Made by a program: the position numbers and the translations under genes. DNA of 64,000 nucleotides from Nitrospirota bacterium (GTDB lineage Bacteria; Nitrospirota; Thermodesulfovibrionia; Thermodesulfovibrionales; UBA6898), in assembly GCA_021811105.1 (NCBI GenBank), contig JAJZPM010000011.1, positions 1-64,000 on the forward strand, written 5' to 3'. Under the pieces are notes generated by a model. That model searched no databases. It worked only from the letters and a program-made list of their open reading frames with translations, and was not told where the DNA came from. Each line of letters begins with the position of its first letter. Position 1 is the stretch's first letter. This document shows, piece by piece, positions 28,138 to 38,032 of the stretch.

Positions 28138-31100
28138 TTAATGGCCGTTTGTGCCATATTGCATAAGTGTAATACCCGTGAGGATCGCCCCGTCAGAAAA
28201 GGCGCCCGCCGAAATAAGGCTGCCTTCGCCCTGGTAACTTCCGATATTGGGGGTATACAGGCAGGTCTCGTTCGATTCGCAGAGGCCGTTTTCATTGCCG
28301 ATGCCGTCCCCGAAAATTTCCACTGCGTTTCTCAGGAATGTCGTCGTACAGGTCGAAAGGCCGCTGTTCCATGTTGCGCCGTCGATAGCATTGCAATCCG
28401 CCTCACCGGCCGCGGACCAGGTGTGCGTGAGCACATCTTCAGCGTTGCCTGTAAGGTGTATGGGGAGAACGCCCCTCACAGTGGTGTCCGAAGCCAGGAG
28501 TGACCAATCCAGAATCCTGCAGGTCATACCCGAAATGCAGGCGCCGCGGTAGTCCAGATCGGCACCCCAACCCCTGTATGCATTTTCAAAGTGCGTCCAG
28601 TCCGTGATCGAGTCGTATAACGCTGCGCCGGTCCCGCCGCCAGGGTTGACGGAATCGTGAGAGGATTTCCCGATAAATGATGGGGTAAGGGTGATGCCGG
28701 TGACGAGAGCGGCGTCGGATTGACCATTATTTGCGCACGTGCCGCTTATAAGCCCGGGATTTGTCCCTCCATAAACAGAGCAATTTCCTGCCTGTCCGTT
28801 ATTCCCCACCTTCAGAAGTCCCGTAAAATAATTGCCCGGAGAGTTATAGAGACTGATCCCTATATCGCGATTATCGGCAACAGCCAGGTTGCGGTACATG
28901 TTGCGCCCAGCGTAACCGCTATAGTATGAGTCGGAGTCGAAAAGGCCGGTTACATTGTTGGAGATCGAAATATTTATGAGGGAGTTGAAAGACGAACTGG
29001 GTACGTTGAGTCCATATCCGGCATTATACGCAGACGACATATTCGATATAAAATTGTTCGATGAGTACGCGGCGAGGGAAATCCCATTGCTGCTGTTGAA
29101 ACTGGTCACATCAATGAATCTGTTATTCGAACCACCTATGCTGATGCCGCCGTCGCTCGCAATAATATTGCTGAATGTATTGTTCGTACCTGCGATGTCG
29201 AGGCCGGTCCCGTTATTCGCTGAGATCAAGTTCTTGAAGGTGTTCTTTGATGAAGAAGTAAGATACACCCCGGTCATGGCGCCCGCAATCTCCATGTCCT
29301 CAAAAGTATTGTTCGAAGAATTGTTTACGCTGACGCCGTTTCCGCAACCGCTGCCGCTGCCGGCAACAGTTATGTTTGAAGCAGTGTTAAATGACGAATT
29401 CGTAAGGACAAGGCCTGCGCAGTCCGCAGAATAATGCGTTATTTTATTGTTCGAGGAATTATAGAGAGAAACGCTGCCTTTCGATCTTACGTTTCTCACA
29501 ACGGATTGATTTACGTTGCCTAAGTTGATGGAGTTCCAGCTTTCATGTTTATCGTAATTGCCTTCGATCCAGAGAAATTTATATGTGTTTGCGACTATAG
29601 CGACTTGAGGCGCGACAGTGCCGGGTGCTGCACTCGGCGCAGTTACGACTGCCTCCTTATCGGCATAGATAGTCACAAAAGGGTATATATAAGTGTTGAC
29701 GGGCAGAATGTAGACAGTGCCTGCATTATAAAAATTCGGAGATTGGGGATTAATCGTGACTATCGGATTGTTCCACCAGGGAGCATAGGCAGGACTGATC
29801 CTTGCGGACCCCCGGCCGTCTGTAATGCTGACGGGAGGTGTAGCCGACAATGTTCCTCCTCCCGATGTATTGTTGACCCAGCCGTATTGTCCCCATACCG
29901 CGGAATCGATACCCGAACTGAAATCATCGTAAAGGACGGTCCCGGCCGAATTGGAAAGAATAAAGTTATCGATGTCCGCCTTTAGGCTGACCGGTTCATT
30001 TGTTTGGGCATATTGCTGTATTGTGACATGGACTGCCGCGGCTGTTGACGCTCCTATCGCCTGCTGGATCAAGGCCCAGGTCCCCTGAGTCCAAGCGTAG
30101 GCGTTTATGGCGCTGCCGACCCTTTGTATCCTCAGTTTCCCCGAGGTGTCCCAAGCATAGCTGGGAGGAGCAGCCCCCTGCCTGACAGTCCCATCCACCC
30201 GGATAACACCGTTGTAATAGTTGCTTCCCTGCCAGGCTTCGCGCTCAACATAGGCCTGGTTTGCTCCTCCGGCGGTATTGGGGAAGTCGATCTGAAGCCT
30301 CGTGTAGACCTGATACTGCTGAGAAGTAATCTGGCCGTCAGGGAGGCTGTAATCGACCTGGATATCGAAGTCGCCCTGCACGACCCCGGGATCTTTAAGA
30401 TAAATCTGAGAGTTATTATAAGTCGCGGCAGCTCCACCGCCCGTGCTTGTCGTATACAGCTCAACCTTTGATGCGGGAAGCGAAAGATAGGGGTTGCCGT
30501 CGGCATATACCGTCACGTTGTTCGATCTCCATTTGGGGGTCCCGGAAAAATCAATCAGGTCCGTAAGCATCTTTCCGTCTTTGAGGCCGGTCGAGACCAT
30601 CCTAACCGTGCCGGTGCCGGAGTCGCAGACCCAGTTGAATGCATCCAGGGCATCAACGGCCGTAAGTCCGTTGCAGGCGGACTTTCCGATAACGTCGACT
30701 TTTCTCATCTCCCCGCCGTGCAGACAGACGGTATAACCCCCTGTCTCCGTTCCGGTGCAGGCCGTATCAGTGGCGGAAAAACTGTTTGCACCATCGTTCT
30801 TTACGTAGTCGTTCCAATTTCCGCCGTTGTTCGGATAAAGCGCTCCGATAGCACCTCTGAAAGATACAACCGAAAGCGTTGCGCTTCCGGAGATCGGACC
30901 GATGGCGGCAGTGATGGTAGTCGGACCCGTGGCTATAGCAGTCGCAAGACCATAGGTGTCGATGCTTGCGACAGCAGGGTTCGAGGAACTCCATGCTGCC
31001 TGGCTCGACACATCCCGGACGGAGTTATCTGTATACGTGCCGGTGGCCGTGAACTGCTGTGTGGTGCCGACGAGCAGGGCCTGATTCGGAGGCGTAACTG

Positions 31101-33675
31101 TAATTGAGGTCAATCGGGCCGGCTCGACGATCAAACTCGTGTTGCTGGAGACGGTTCCAAGTGTAGCGCTGATATTTGCCGTCCCTTCGCCGACGGAGGA
31201 GGCCAGCCCTGCTCCGTTGATTGCCGCCACGGCTGTGTTTGATGACTGCCATTTCACCCAGTTGGTTATGTCCACTGTGCTTCCGTCCGAATACTTGGCC
31301 GTTGCTGCGAATTGCTCAGTTTGGCCGAAAGGTATTGAAGTGTCCCCTGGGGTGACCGTAATGGAGACGAGAGACGGAGTGACTTCCAGCGTGGCGCTTG
31401 AGGAGAGGCCATTCAAAGAGGCGGTAATGGTGGTAGTCCCCGTGGTCGGGCCGGCTGTTGCAAGTCCATACCTGTCAATGGTCGCAATTGCAGGGTTTGA
31501 AGAAGTCCAGGTCACAGGGATTGTGGCGTCCTTCTTCATCGTATTTGAAAAAGTCCCGGAAGCAGTAAACTGCTGTTGTTTGTCGACTTCGACTCTCGGA
31601 TTTGAAGGCGATACCGACAGAGAAACAAGCGTCTCGGTGCCTCTGAAAGGATTGTTTGACGCATGGCATCCGGCGCTTCCGCAGCTGCCCATGCTTGGCC
31701 CTCCCCAATAAACGGTAGTCCCTCTGTGGCAACTGACGCTGAAGCACTGTCCGCCTGTAGGCAGTGGCGTGTAAATGAACGATACCGGAATATAGACTGA
31801 CTGCTGGGAACCGTTGGCCTTAACGTCGTATTTATGATTCACGTGCAGTAATTTGTCCGCAATGGTGGTATCGTCAGTCGTGGTTGAAAAATGGCAGGTC
31901 TTGCACGTTATTAAGGTAGGTCCATTCCAGTGACTTTGCTTGTTTACATGCGCCGCGTGGGTGTTTGCCTTGGGCGATCCGTTCGGATAATTTGGCATGC
32001 CGTTGCCTGTCCCGGACCCATGGCAGGAATCGCATGCAAGCGGGCCTGGAGTACCCCATGTCGGAGAGGTATTGCCCGGAATTGTCCCCGTTGAAACTGA
32101 TGTGCCGTTGCTGTGACAATATAAGTTCGAACAGCTTCCATATGACGCACTGGGAGCATGCTGCCCGGTCGCCCCGCTTGAGGAGCCCTTATACATACCC
32201 CCGCTTGTCCTTGGATCGGTCGCATTGATGGACCAGGCGACACTTCCGGCTACATGTTTGCCGGCTGTTGCCACATCCGTATGACAAAGACTGCATTCAA
32301 AGCTGTAGCCTGATGCTGAGCCCACATGTTTTTGATGGCTTCCCCTCGTCGGCGGGCTTGCAGCCGTCGCCCCGTGGCATGTTCCGCAAACGGCCGTCGA
32401 GGGATCGTCCCAAACAGGGGTTACGTTGCTCCCCCCGCTGGGAGACATGGATGCACCGTGACAATAGACATTGCTGCAGCTCTTTGATCCGAGTTTCGAG
32501 ACGCTCGTTGCAGGGGTTGTTGCCGTGGCGTCGTAGTTTGCCGATGCCTGTCCGTCATAGGCGCCACCCTGCGTTGTGCCCCCAAAATTATTGAATCCCA
32601 TAGTGATACTGCCGTCGTTATGCGTGGGGCCGCCGGCAACGCTGTTGTAATGGCAGGCGCTGCAAACTATCCCCTTGACGTTTACATGCGTGTTGTGGGC
32701 CCCTGCCGTCGCGGAGCCTGTCACCGTCGTCCAGACAAGGCCGTTTGGAGGGGCCGCCGCATCCACTACCGGAGGGCCGCCGTGACAGTTGGCGCAGGTA
32801 GGCTCAAAACCAAGCGGATGTGTATGGCATTCTTTGCACTTGCCGCGGTCGTTGTGCACGGTATCGCCAGCCAAAGACCAGTGATTGGCCGTCCTGTGAC
32901 AGACGTAACAGACGCTGTTTGATGCATTGGCAGAGTCCCCCGGCCCGTTTGCCCCGCTTTGGTCGTAGAGCTTTATCGTCCCCCCTACGGGCGTGCCCCC
33001 GGGGTTCGCATAATTTATGTACTCCCTGACGTTCTTCCCATATACGATCGCGTAGCCCCCTGTCTTAACATACTGCTCCAGCACGTCCCCCTTCACCTTA
33101 AAGGTGTCCGTATCCGTGGTGTCCGTTGCGATCTTGTAATAGAAGGGATAATTCTTATCAGGCAGGAGATAGTATCCGTAGTAATTCTGCGTAAGCGTCC
33201 CTGCCACCGTAATCTGCGTCCGGTTGCCGGTTTCCCAGTTGCCGATCACCGGCGGCGGTCCCGTGACAATATAGGTCAACGTCCCCCATGCCCTCGTCTG
33301 CCTCTGCTGATGCGGGTCATGACAGGTGACGCATTCCGTCTTCCAGCCCCCTTTTGCCGACCAATAGGCACTTCCAGTCGTCGAAGACGAGTGGGTCTTC
33401 ACCCCGGGGATAGCGGACTTGCTGCCGTCATGACAGGTGTAGCACCTTCTGTTGTTGATCGTGTCGTCGGCAGGGGCAGGAGGGTTCTGTACCGACGACC
33501 ACGGAGGCGTCGCCGAACTCTGCGTCCAGTGGCAACTCCCACACTCGATTCCGTATCCGGGCAGGTTCGTATGGGGGGCGTCGAGGGCAAAGGCAAGGGA
33601 TGTACTGAAGAGAAGAAGAAATGCCAGAACGTGATGGGCTATTCTGCCGGATCGTTCTATCACATATACCCCCAC
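28138..33675 (-). CDS. Secreted multihaem (11 CXXCH + 4 CX4CH) protein with Big_2-like repeats and right-handed beta-helix
   Basis: Signal peptide (VLAFLLLFSTSLAFA); haem motifs counted by eye; three SITVTP...QFTATGTY... Big_2-like repeats; NosD-like N-rich beta-helix; ENGLCESNETCLYTPNIGSYQG tail. Confidence 0.88.
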   Translation of the reverse strand: MGVYVIERSGRIAHHVLAFLLLFSTSLAFALDAPHTNLPGYGIECGSCHWTQSSATPPWSSVQNPPAPADDTINNRRCYTCHDGSKSAIPGVKTHSSSTTGSAYWSAKGGWKTECVTCHDPHQQRQTRAWGTLTYIVTGPPPVIGNWETGNRTQITVAGTLTQNYYGYYLLPDKNYPFYYKIATDTTDTDTFKVKGDVLEQYVKTGGYAIVYGKNVREYINYANPGGTPVGGTIKLYDQSGANGPGDSANASNSVCYVCHRTANHWSLAGDTVHNDRGKCKECHTHPLGFEPTCANCHGGPPVVDAAAPPNGLVWTTVTGSATAGAHNTHVNVKGIVCSACHYNSVAGGPTHNDGSITMGFNNFGGTTQGGAYDGQASANYDATATTPATSVSKLGSKSCSNVYCHGASMSPSGGSNVTPVWDDPSTAVCGTCHGATAASPPTRGSHQKHVGSASGYSFECSLCHTDVATAGKHVAGSVAWSINATDPRTSGGMYKGSSSGATGQHAPSASYGSCSNLYCHSNGTSVSTGTIPGNTSPTWGTPGPLACDSCHGSGTGNGMPNYPNGSPKANTHAAHVNKQSHWNGPTLITCKTCHFSTTTDDTTIADKLLHVNHKYDVKANGSQQSVYIPVSFIYTPLPTGGQCFSVSCHRGTTVYWGGPSMGSCGSAGCHASNNPFRGTETLVSLSVSPSNPRVEVDKQQQFTASGTFSNTMKKDATIPVTWTSSNPAIATIDRYGLATAGPTTGTTTITASLNGLSSSATLEVTPSLVSITVTPGDTSIPFGQTEQFAATAKYSDGSTVDITNWVKWQSSNTAVAAINGAGLASSVGEGTANISATLGTVSSNTSLIVEPARLTSITVTPPNQALLVGTTQQFTATGTYTDNSVRDVSSQAAWSSSNPAVASIDTYGLATAIATGPTTITAAIGPISGSATLSVVSFRGAIGALYPNNGGNWNDYVKNDGANSFSATDTACTGTETGGYTVCLHGGEMRKVDVIGKSACNGLTAVDALDAFNWVCDSGTGTVRMVSTGLKDGKMLTDLIDFSGTPKWRSNNVTVYADGNPYLSLPASKVELYTTSTGGGAAATYNNSQIYLKDPGVVQGDFDIQVDYSLPDGQITSQQYQVYTRLQIDFPNTAGGANQAYVEREAWQGSNYYNGVIRVDGTVRQGAAPPSYAWDTSGKLRIQRVGSAINAYAWTQGTWALIQQAIGASTAAAVHVTIQQYAQTNEPVSLKADIDNFILSNSAGTVLYDDFSSGIDSAVWGQYGWVNNTSGGGTLSATPPVSITDGRGSARISPAYAPWWNNPIVTINPQSPNFYNAGTVYILPVNTYIYPFVTIYADKEAVVTAPSAAPGTVAPQVAIVANTYKFLWIEGNYDKHESWNSINLGNVNQSVVRNVRSKGSVSLYNSSNNKITHYSADCAGLVLTNSSFNTASNITVAGSGSGCGNGVSVNNSSNNTFEDMEIAGAMTGVYLTSSSKNTFKNLISANNGTGLDIAGTNNTFSNIIASDGGISIGGSNNRFIDVTSFNSSNGISLAAYSSNNFISNMSSAYNAGYGLNVPSSSFNSLINISISNNVTGLFDSDSYYSGYAGRNMYRNLAVADNRDIGISLYNSPGNYFTGLLKVGNNGQAGNCSVYGGTNPGLISGTCANNGQSDAALVTGITLTPSFIGKSSHDSVNPGGGTGAALYDSITDWTHFENAYRGWGADLDYRGACISGMTCRILDWSLLASDTTVRGVLPIHLTGNAEDVLTHTWSAAGEADCNAIDGATWNSGLSTCTTTFLRNAVEIFGDGIGNENGLCESNETCLYTPNIGSYQGEGSLISAGAFSDGAILTGITLMQYGTNGH

Positions 33676-33880
33676 GATAATGAGAATTTAAATCAGATGA
33701 AAATGTTACTACAGTAGCAATTTGGCTGCCCAAAACAAGGCTAATGCTGTTTCTGATCTTTTTTCTCCCTAATTTTGAAAGAAAACTTGCTTAATCTTCG
33801 CTGTTCGGGCGGAATGCCGGTCCGTATGAAGATGCACGAAGACAGTCACCCCGGAATTACGTCCATGACTGCCTGGCAAC

Positions 33881-33903
33881 GGCCGCGAATGCGGCCTTTT
33901 TTT
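33881..33903 (+). terminator. Orphan rho-independent terminator-like hairpin
   Basis: ggccgcgaatgcggccttttttt; no + strand gene obviously upstream. Confidence 0.6.
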
Positions 33904-34030
33904 GTGGTATATGGCATAGACAATGCGCCAAATGCCGCATGAAGAGTCGGTGTCGGTACACGCGAGGGAATAGACGACAGGAGATGGCCTGCCTCAACCA
34001 TGCCGCAAGTGATTCCACTGGAGAAGTAAA

Positions 34031-34105
34031 TGGTGGGCGATGCGGGTTTCGAACCTGCGACCCCTGCCGTGTGAAGGCAGTGCTCTCCCACTGAGCTAAT
34101 CGCCC
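34031..34105 (-). tRNA. tRNA-Val (anticodon CAC), CCA encoded
   Basis: Reverse complement GGGCGATTAGCTCAGTGGGAGAGCACTGCCTTCACACGGCAGGGGTCGCAGGTTCGAAACCCGCATCGCCCACCA folds as a cloverleaf. Confidence 0.95.
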
Positions 34106-34106
34106 T

Positions 34107-34275
34107 TTAAAAAGTGAATAGTAAATAGTAAAACAAAATACACCGGAAAGGTCAACTCCTAGCTGCTGTAAAATGTGAAAGGTAAAAGGTGAAAGGCGCT
34201 ATCAAGACCCCAGGCTAACAAGCTAACAAGCCTCTTGTCCTTTTTACCCCTTACTCCTTACCCTTTATTTACCTT
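34107..34275. repeat. Phrase hairpin between ugd and tRNA-Val
   Basis: gtgaaaggtaaaaggtgaaagg ... cctttttaccccttactccttaccctttatttaccttt. Confidence 0.75.
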
Positions 34276-34302
34276 TACCTGCCTCATTATCTTTGTCTGT
34301 CT

Positions 34303-35607
34303 TTACGCCCTTCCGACGCTGAAGTATTCGAATCCCAGTTTCTTCATCTTCTCCGGCTCATAGATGTTCCTGAAATCGAAGAAGAGAGTGCCCCGCAGGG
34401 ACTTCCTGATCTTCGAAAGGTCGAGGTTTCTGAATTCGTTCCATTCGGTCACGATAACGAGGGCGTCGGCGCCTTTGGCGCACTGGTATACCCCGTCCGC
34501 ATACTTCACCCTCCCCTGAAAGATCTTCTTCGCGTCGTCCATCGCCACAGGATCAAACACCCGTACAGAGGCCTTTTCCCTGAGGAGATGCTCGATGATA
34601 AAGACCGACGGTGCCTCCCGCATGTCGTTCGTGTTCGGCTTAAAGGAGAGGCCGAGCACCGCGAAGGTCTTGCCGCCGACCTTCCCGGCCGCCTCCCTGA
34701 TCTTGTCGACCATATGCGCCTTCTGTTTCTCGTTCGCGTCTACCGCGGACCGCACGATGCCGAGGTCCATCCCGTTTTGCTCTGCGAGTGCCAGCAGCGC
34801 TCTCGTGTCCTTCGGAAAGCAGGAGCCGCCGTACCCCGGTCCGGTATGAAGAAACTTTGCTCCTATACGTTTGTCGAGCCCCATGCCCTTCGCCACGGTC
34901 TGGATGTCGGCGCCGACCCTTTCGCAGAGCTTCGAGAGCTCGTTGATGAACGATATCTTCACCGCGAGGAAAGAGTTTGCTGCATATTTGATCAACTCGG
35001 CGGTCTCTATGTTCGTGATCACGAAGGGCGTCTCGATAAGATACAGAGGCCTGTACAGGTCCTTCAGGATCGCCACCGCCTGCTGGCTCGAGGCGCCGAC
35101 GATCACCCTGTTCGGCCTCATAAAGTCCTCGATCGCGGATCCCTCCCTAAGGAACTCGGGGTTCGAAACGATGTCGAAATCGACCCGTTCGGTCAGTTTC
35201 TTCGAGATGATCTTGCGGAGCCTGGCACCTGTGCCAACCGGGACCGTGCTTTTGGTGACGATCACCTTATATCCCTTTATCTCGCCCGCGATCTCACCGG
35301 CCACTTTCTCGACATAGCTCATGTCTGCGGAACCGTCGCCGCGGGGAGGCGTGCCGACTGCAATGAAGATGACGAGCGAGGACTCCACCGCGTCCCTGAT
35401 CTTCGTAGAGAAATTGAGCCTGCCGTTTTTCAGGTTCCTCTTCACGAGTTCCTCGAGTCCCGGCTCGTAAAAGGGCACGATGCCTTTCCTGAGCGCTTTC
35501 ACCTTCTTTTCATCTTTGTCGATGCAGGTGACAAAGACGCCGAACTCGGCAAAGCAGGCCCCTGTGACGAGTCCCACGTAACCTGTTCCGATTATCCCTA
35601 TATGCAT
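34303..35607 (-). CDS. ugd: UDP-glucose 6-dehydrogenase
   Basis: MHIGIIGTGYVGLVTGACFAEFGVFVTCIDKDEKKV...LHTGPGYGGSCFPKDTRALLALAEQ. Confidence 0.94.
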   Translation of the reverse strand: MHIGIIGTGYVGLVTGACFAEFGVFVTCIDKDEKKVKALRKGIVPFYEPGLEELVKRNLKNGRLNFSTKIRDAVESSLVIFIAVGTPPRGDGSADMSYVEKVAGEIAGEIKGYKVIVTKSTVPVGTGARLRKIISKKLTERVDFDIVSNPEFLREGSAIEDFMRPNRVIVGASSQQAVAILKDLYRPLYLIETPFVITNIETAELIKYAANSFLAVKISFINELSKLCERVGADIQTVAKGMGLDKRIGAKFLHTGPGYGGSCFPKDTRALLALAEQNGMDLGIVRSAVDANEKQKAHMVDKIREAAGKVGGKTFAVLGLSFKPNTNDMREAPSVFIIEHLLREKASVRVFDPVAMDDAKKIFQGRVKYADGVYQCAKGADALVIVTEWNEFRNLDLSKIRKSLRGTLFFDFRNIYEPEKMKKLGFEYFSVGRA

Positions 35608-35687
35608 GGATCCTCCGAAGACATATTATACAGGATCATGCTTAATTCTTGTCCAAAAAGAACAGGAAGATCCAAACGCCTCAAAGT

Positions 35688-35764
35688 CCGTCATACCCGC
35701 GAAGGCGGGTATCCATGTTCTCTAAAGAAGAATGGATTCCCGACTAATGCCTCGGGAATGACGG
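35688..35764. repeat. dRS3/REP-like palindromic repeat (solo core of the MITE)
   Basis: ccgtcatacccgcgaaggcgggtatccatgttctctaaagaagaatggattcccgactaatgcctcgggaatgacgg. Confidence 0.85.
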
Positions 35765-35903
35765 CGAATGAACGCTTTATAGCAATGACCGAAAAAAACC
35801 GATGGTTTTCAGAAAGTGTCCCTCGGCTTATCCGGAACTTTGCTTCTGGCGATTCGTAGCGCTGAAGACGTCCCTCTCCATTTGCAAAACTCAGGGCGAC
35901 GGC

Positions 35904-37037
35904 CTATTTGTTCCCCAGCAGCCCGTAAAAGACCCTCTCCGTTTCTTCCACGGTCCGCCGGATATCGAATCGCTTCACCTTTTCCCTTCCGTTCGATACA
36001 AAGAGGTCCCTTTTGGTTTTGTCGCCGCGCATGATGCGGATCTTTTCGGCAAGTTCCCGGCTGTCGCCGTGTCGGAAGAGCAGACCGTCGACCCCGTCGG
36101 TGATGATCTCCCTGATCCCCCCGCTGTCCGCGCCGATGCAGGGGACCCCCGCGGCCATCGCCTCGATCAGGGTAAGGCCGAGCCCTTCGTTCCTGGACGG
36201 CAGCACATTGAGGTCCATGATCTTATAGAAGGCTGCGATCTCTTTCTGAAAATCGCAGAAGGTGAGCCTTTCGGAGGAGAGTCCGCAATATTCCGCGACC
36301 CCCCGTAAATTGCGGATATCACTTTCCCCCCAGACGCCGAGCACCAGCACCTGAAAGTCATCCCCCATCGCGGACAGCGCCCGGAAGAGAAACTCATGTC
36401 CCTTCATCGAGGGACTATCGGGCCTGAACGTCTTGCCTCCGAAATACCGTCCGACGATCCCTATCGTAAACGCCCCTTCCCGGCGGTATTCCCGCCGTAT
36501 GCGAGATACCTCCTCTTCGGGCGGTTGGCCGAACTTCGGGATGTCGATGCCGCCGCAGATCATCGCCACCTTCTTCCTCGAGACTCCGCCCCTCAGAAGG
36601 CTCTCTTTCACGACATTGCTCACCGCGATGTTCAGATCGAGAAGATTATAGTAAAAGGCGCCAATGTAGGGGATCCCCGAGAGAATGCAGTGCCTCGTAA
36701 AGACGATCTTCGGGCGAAGGTCGAGAAAGCGGGCGCTGAAAAGCAGGTGCCTGTCCTTCGAGTGATGAGAATTCACGATATCGATCGCCTCGTCCCTGCA
36801 GAATCTCACGAGGGCCCTGGGCGCGGACACGCCCTTTTCCGCAGGAGGATAAGGGTCGTAGAGTTCGAGCCCGGCATCAAGCGCCTCTCCGTTCAGCTCG
36901 CACGATTCAGGGGCCCCCCAGATGACCCTGTGGCCGCACCGCTTCAGCCCCTTCGAGATATCGAGGGCGAGCCTGTCCGATCCCCCTCTGCCGTTGCCCG
37001 AGATCAGGTTTATGACCGCAAGCCGCCTATCTCCCAT
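35904..37037 (-). CDS. Glycosyltransferase family 4
   Basis: NLISGNGRGGSDRLALDISKGLKRCGHRVIWG...LPSRNEGLGLTLIEAMAAGVPCIGADSGGIREII. Confidence 0.87.
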   Translation of the reverse strand: MGDRRLAVINLISGNGRGGSDRLALDISKGLKRCGHRVIWGAPESCELNGEALDAGLELYDPYPPAEKGVSAPRALVRFCRDEAIDIVNSHHSKDRHLLFSARFLDLRPKIVFTRHCILSGIPYIGAFYYNLLDLNIAVSNVVKESLLRGGVSRKKVAMICGGIDIPKFGQPPEEEVSRIRREYRREGAFTIGIVGRYFGGKTFRPDSPSMKGHEFLFRALSAMGDDFQVLVLGVWGESDIRNLRGVAEYCGLSSERLTFCDFQKEIAAFYKIMDLNVLPSRNEGLGLTLIEAMAAGVPCIGADSGGIREIITDGVDGLLFRHGDSRELAEKIRIMRGDKTKRDLFVSNGREKVKRFDIRRTVEETERVFYGLLGNK

Positions 37038-37788
37038 AGACAGCCTTCCAGATATCATAATACTCATGCGCCGAATACCTCATGAAGCCCTCGGCGTATG
37101 TTCCGGCCCCGGAGGTGACCCCGCGGTAGCGGTTGAGGGAGATGGCCGCGTCGAGCCAGTCGTTCGATGCGAGCTGGCTCCTGTAACGGGAAAGGGCCTC
37201 TTTCTTCGCGTCGATCGTATCGGTAATATTTATCAGGAGGTTCGGTACGAGCGCGGTCCAGACCTCGCAGGCGCAGACCGTGAAGTGGCAGCCTCCCTTT
37301 TTATGAAGGGCCGCCAGGTGATGGTTCACCGCAAGGTGGTCGTTGTGCCGGTCGAAGAGGGACGGCAGGTAGACAAACTCAGGGTTATATCGATCGATGA
37401 TCCCCGACAGTCTTCCGGGAATTTCTGCGTTTTCGAGGAGTCTTTTCGACTCATATCCCAGGAATTCGAGATCAACGAACCCCATGACATCGGCTGCCTC
37501 TTCCGCCTCCCGTATCCGCTCTTCGGTACAGTCGGCGAAGTAGACGACCTTTACGGCGTCTCCCGCAAGGACATGTTTTCTGAGACTTCCGCCGGCCCCG
37601 ATGACGTCGTCATCGATATGGGGAGCAAGCACAAGGACCCTGCCGCGTTCGGGGCTGTCCATTTTGATCGGGGACGCCTTCAGGAGAGGCGCCAGCTTTT
37701 CATAGAGCCGGCCTACATGTCTCCATTTTATCCGCGGCGGAGGTCTCACCTGTCTGCACTCCGGCGCATAATCACGCCTGTACCGCAC
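37027..37788 (-). CDS. PIG-L family deacetylase (LmbE-like)
   Basis: RVLVLAPHIDDDVIGAGGSLRKHVLAGDAVKVVYFADC...YLPSLFDRHNDHLAVNHHL. Confidence 0.9.
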   Translation of the reverse strand: MRYRRDYAPECRQVRPPPRIKWRHVGRLYEKLAPLLKASPIKMDSPERGRVLVLAPHIDDDVIGAGGSLRKHVLAGDAVKVVYFADCTEERIREAEEAADVMGFVDLEFLGYESKRLLENAEIPGRLSGIIDRYNPEFVYLPSLFDRHNDHLAVNHHLAALHKKGGCHFTVCACEVWTALVPNLLINITDTIDAKKEALSRYRSQLASNDWLDAAISLNRYRGVTSGAGTYAEGFMRYSAHEYYDIWKAVYGR

Positions 37789-38032
37789 GGTTGCATAAAA
37801 AAATATCTAAAAGAGGGCGGGTGTGCTGAAAGACTGCCATAGTCGAGGCTCCTTTAAAAAAGGTGGACAAACCAGACCACACTTTCAGAGAGCGCCATGC
37901 GATGATTCTGCGTTTACGTGAATCACAATAAAATCCTGCCGCTTGTATGGCGACTTTCAGCATGTCTGCCCTCCTACATTCACCATCATGTTATTTTATC
38001 CTAAATTAGTAAATGTAAACGAAAGATATCGT

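Noticed and set aside
28138-33675. Upstream GEMM/c-di-GMP riboswitch for the giant haem gene, as seen for some Geobacter cytochromes
   Set aside because: The leader 33676-33950 (minus strand) lacks the conserved GEMM core on inspection
34588-35859. 423-aa plus-strand ORF antisense to ugd
   Set aside because: Shadow ORF; 3' end also runs through a REP-like repeat
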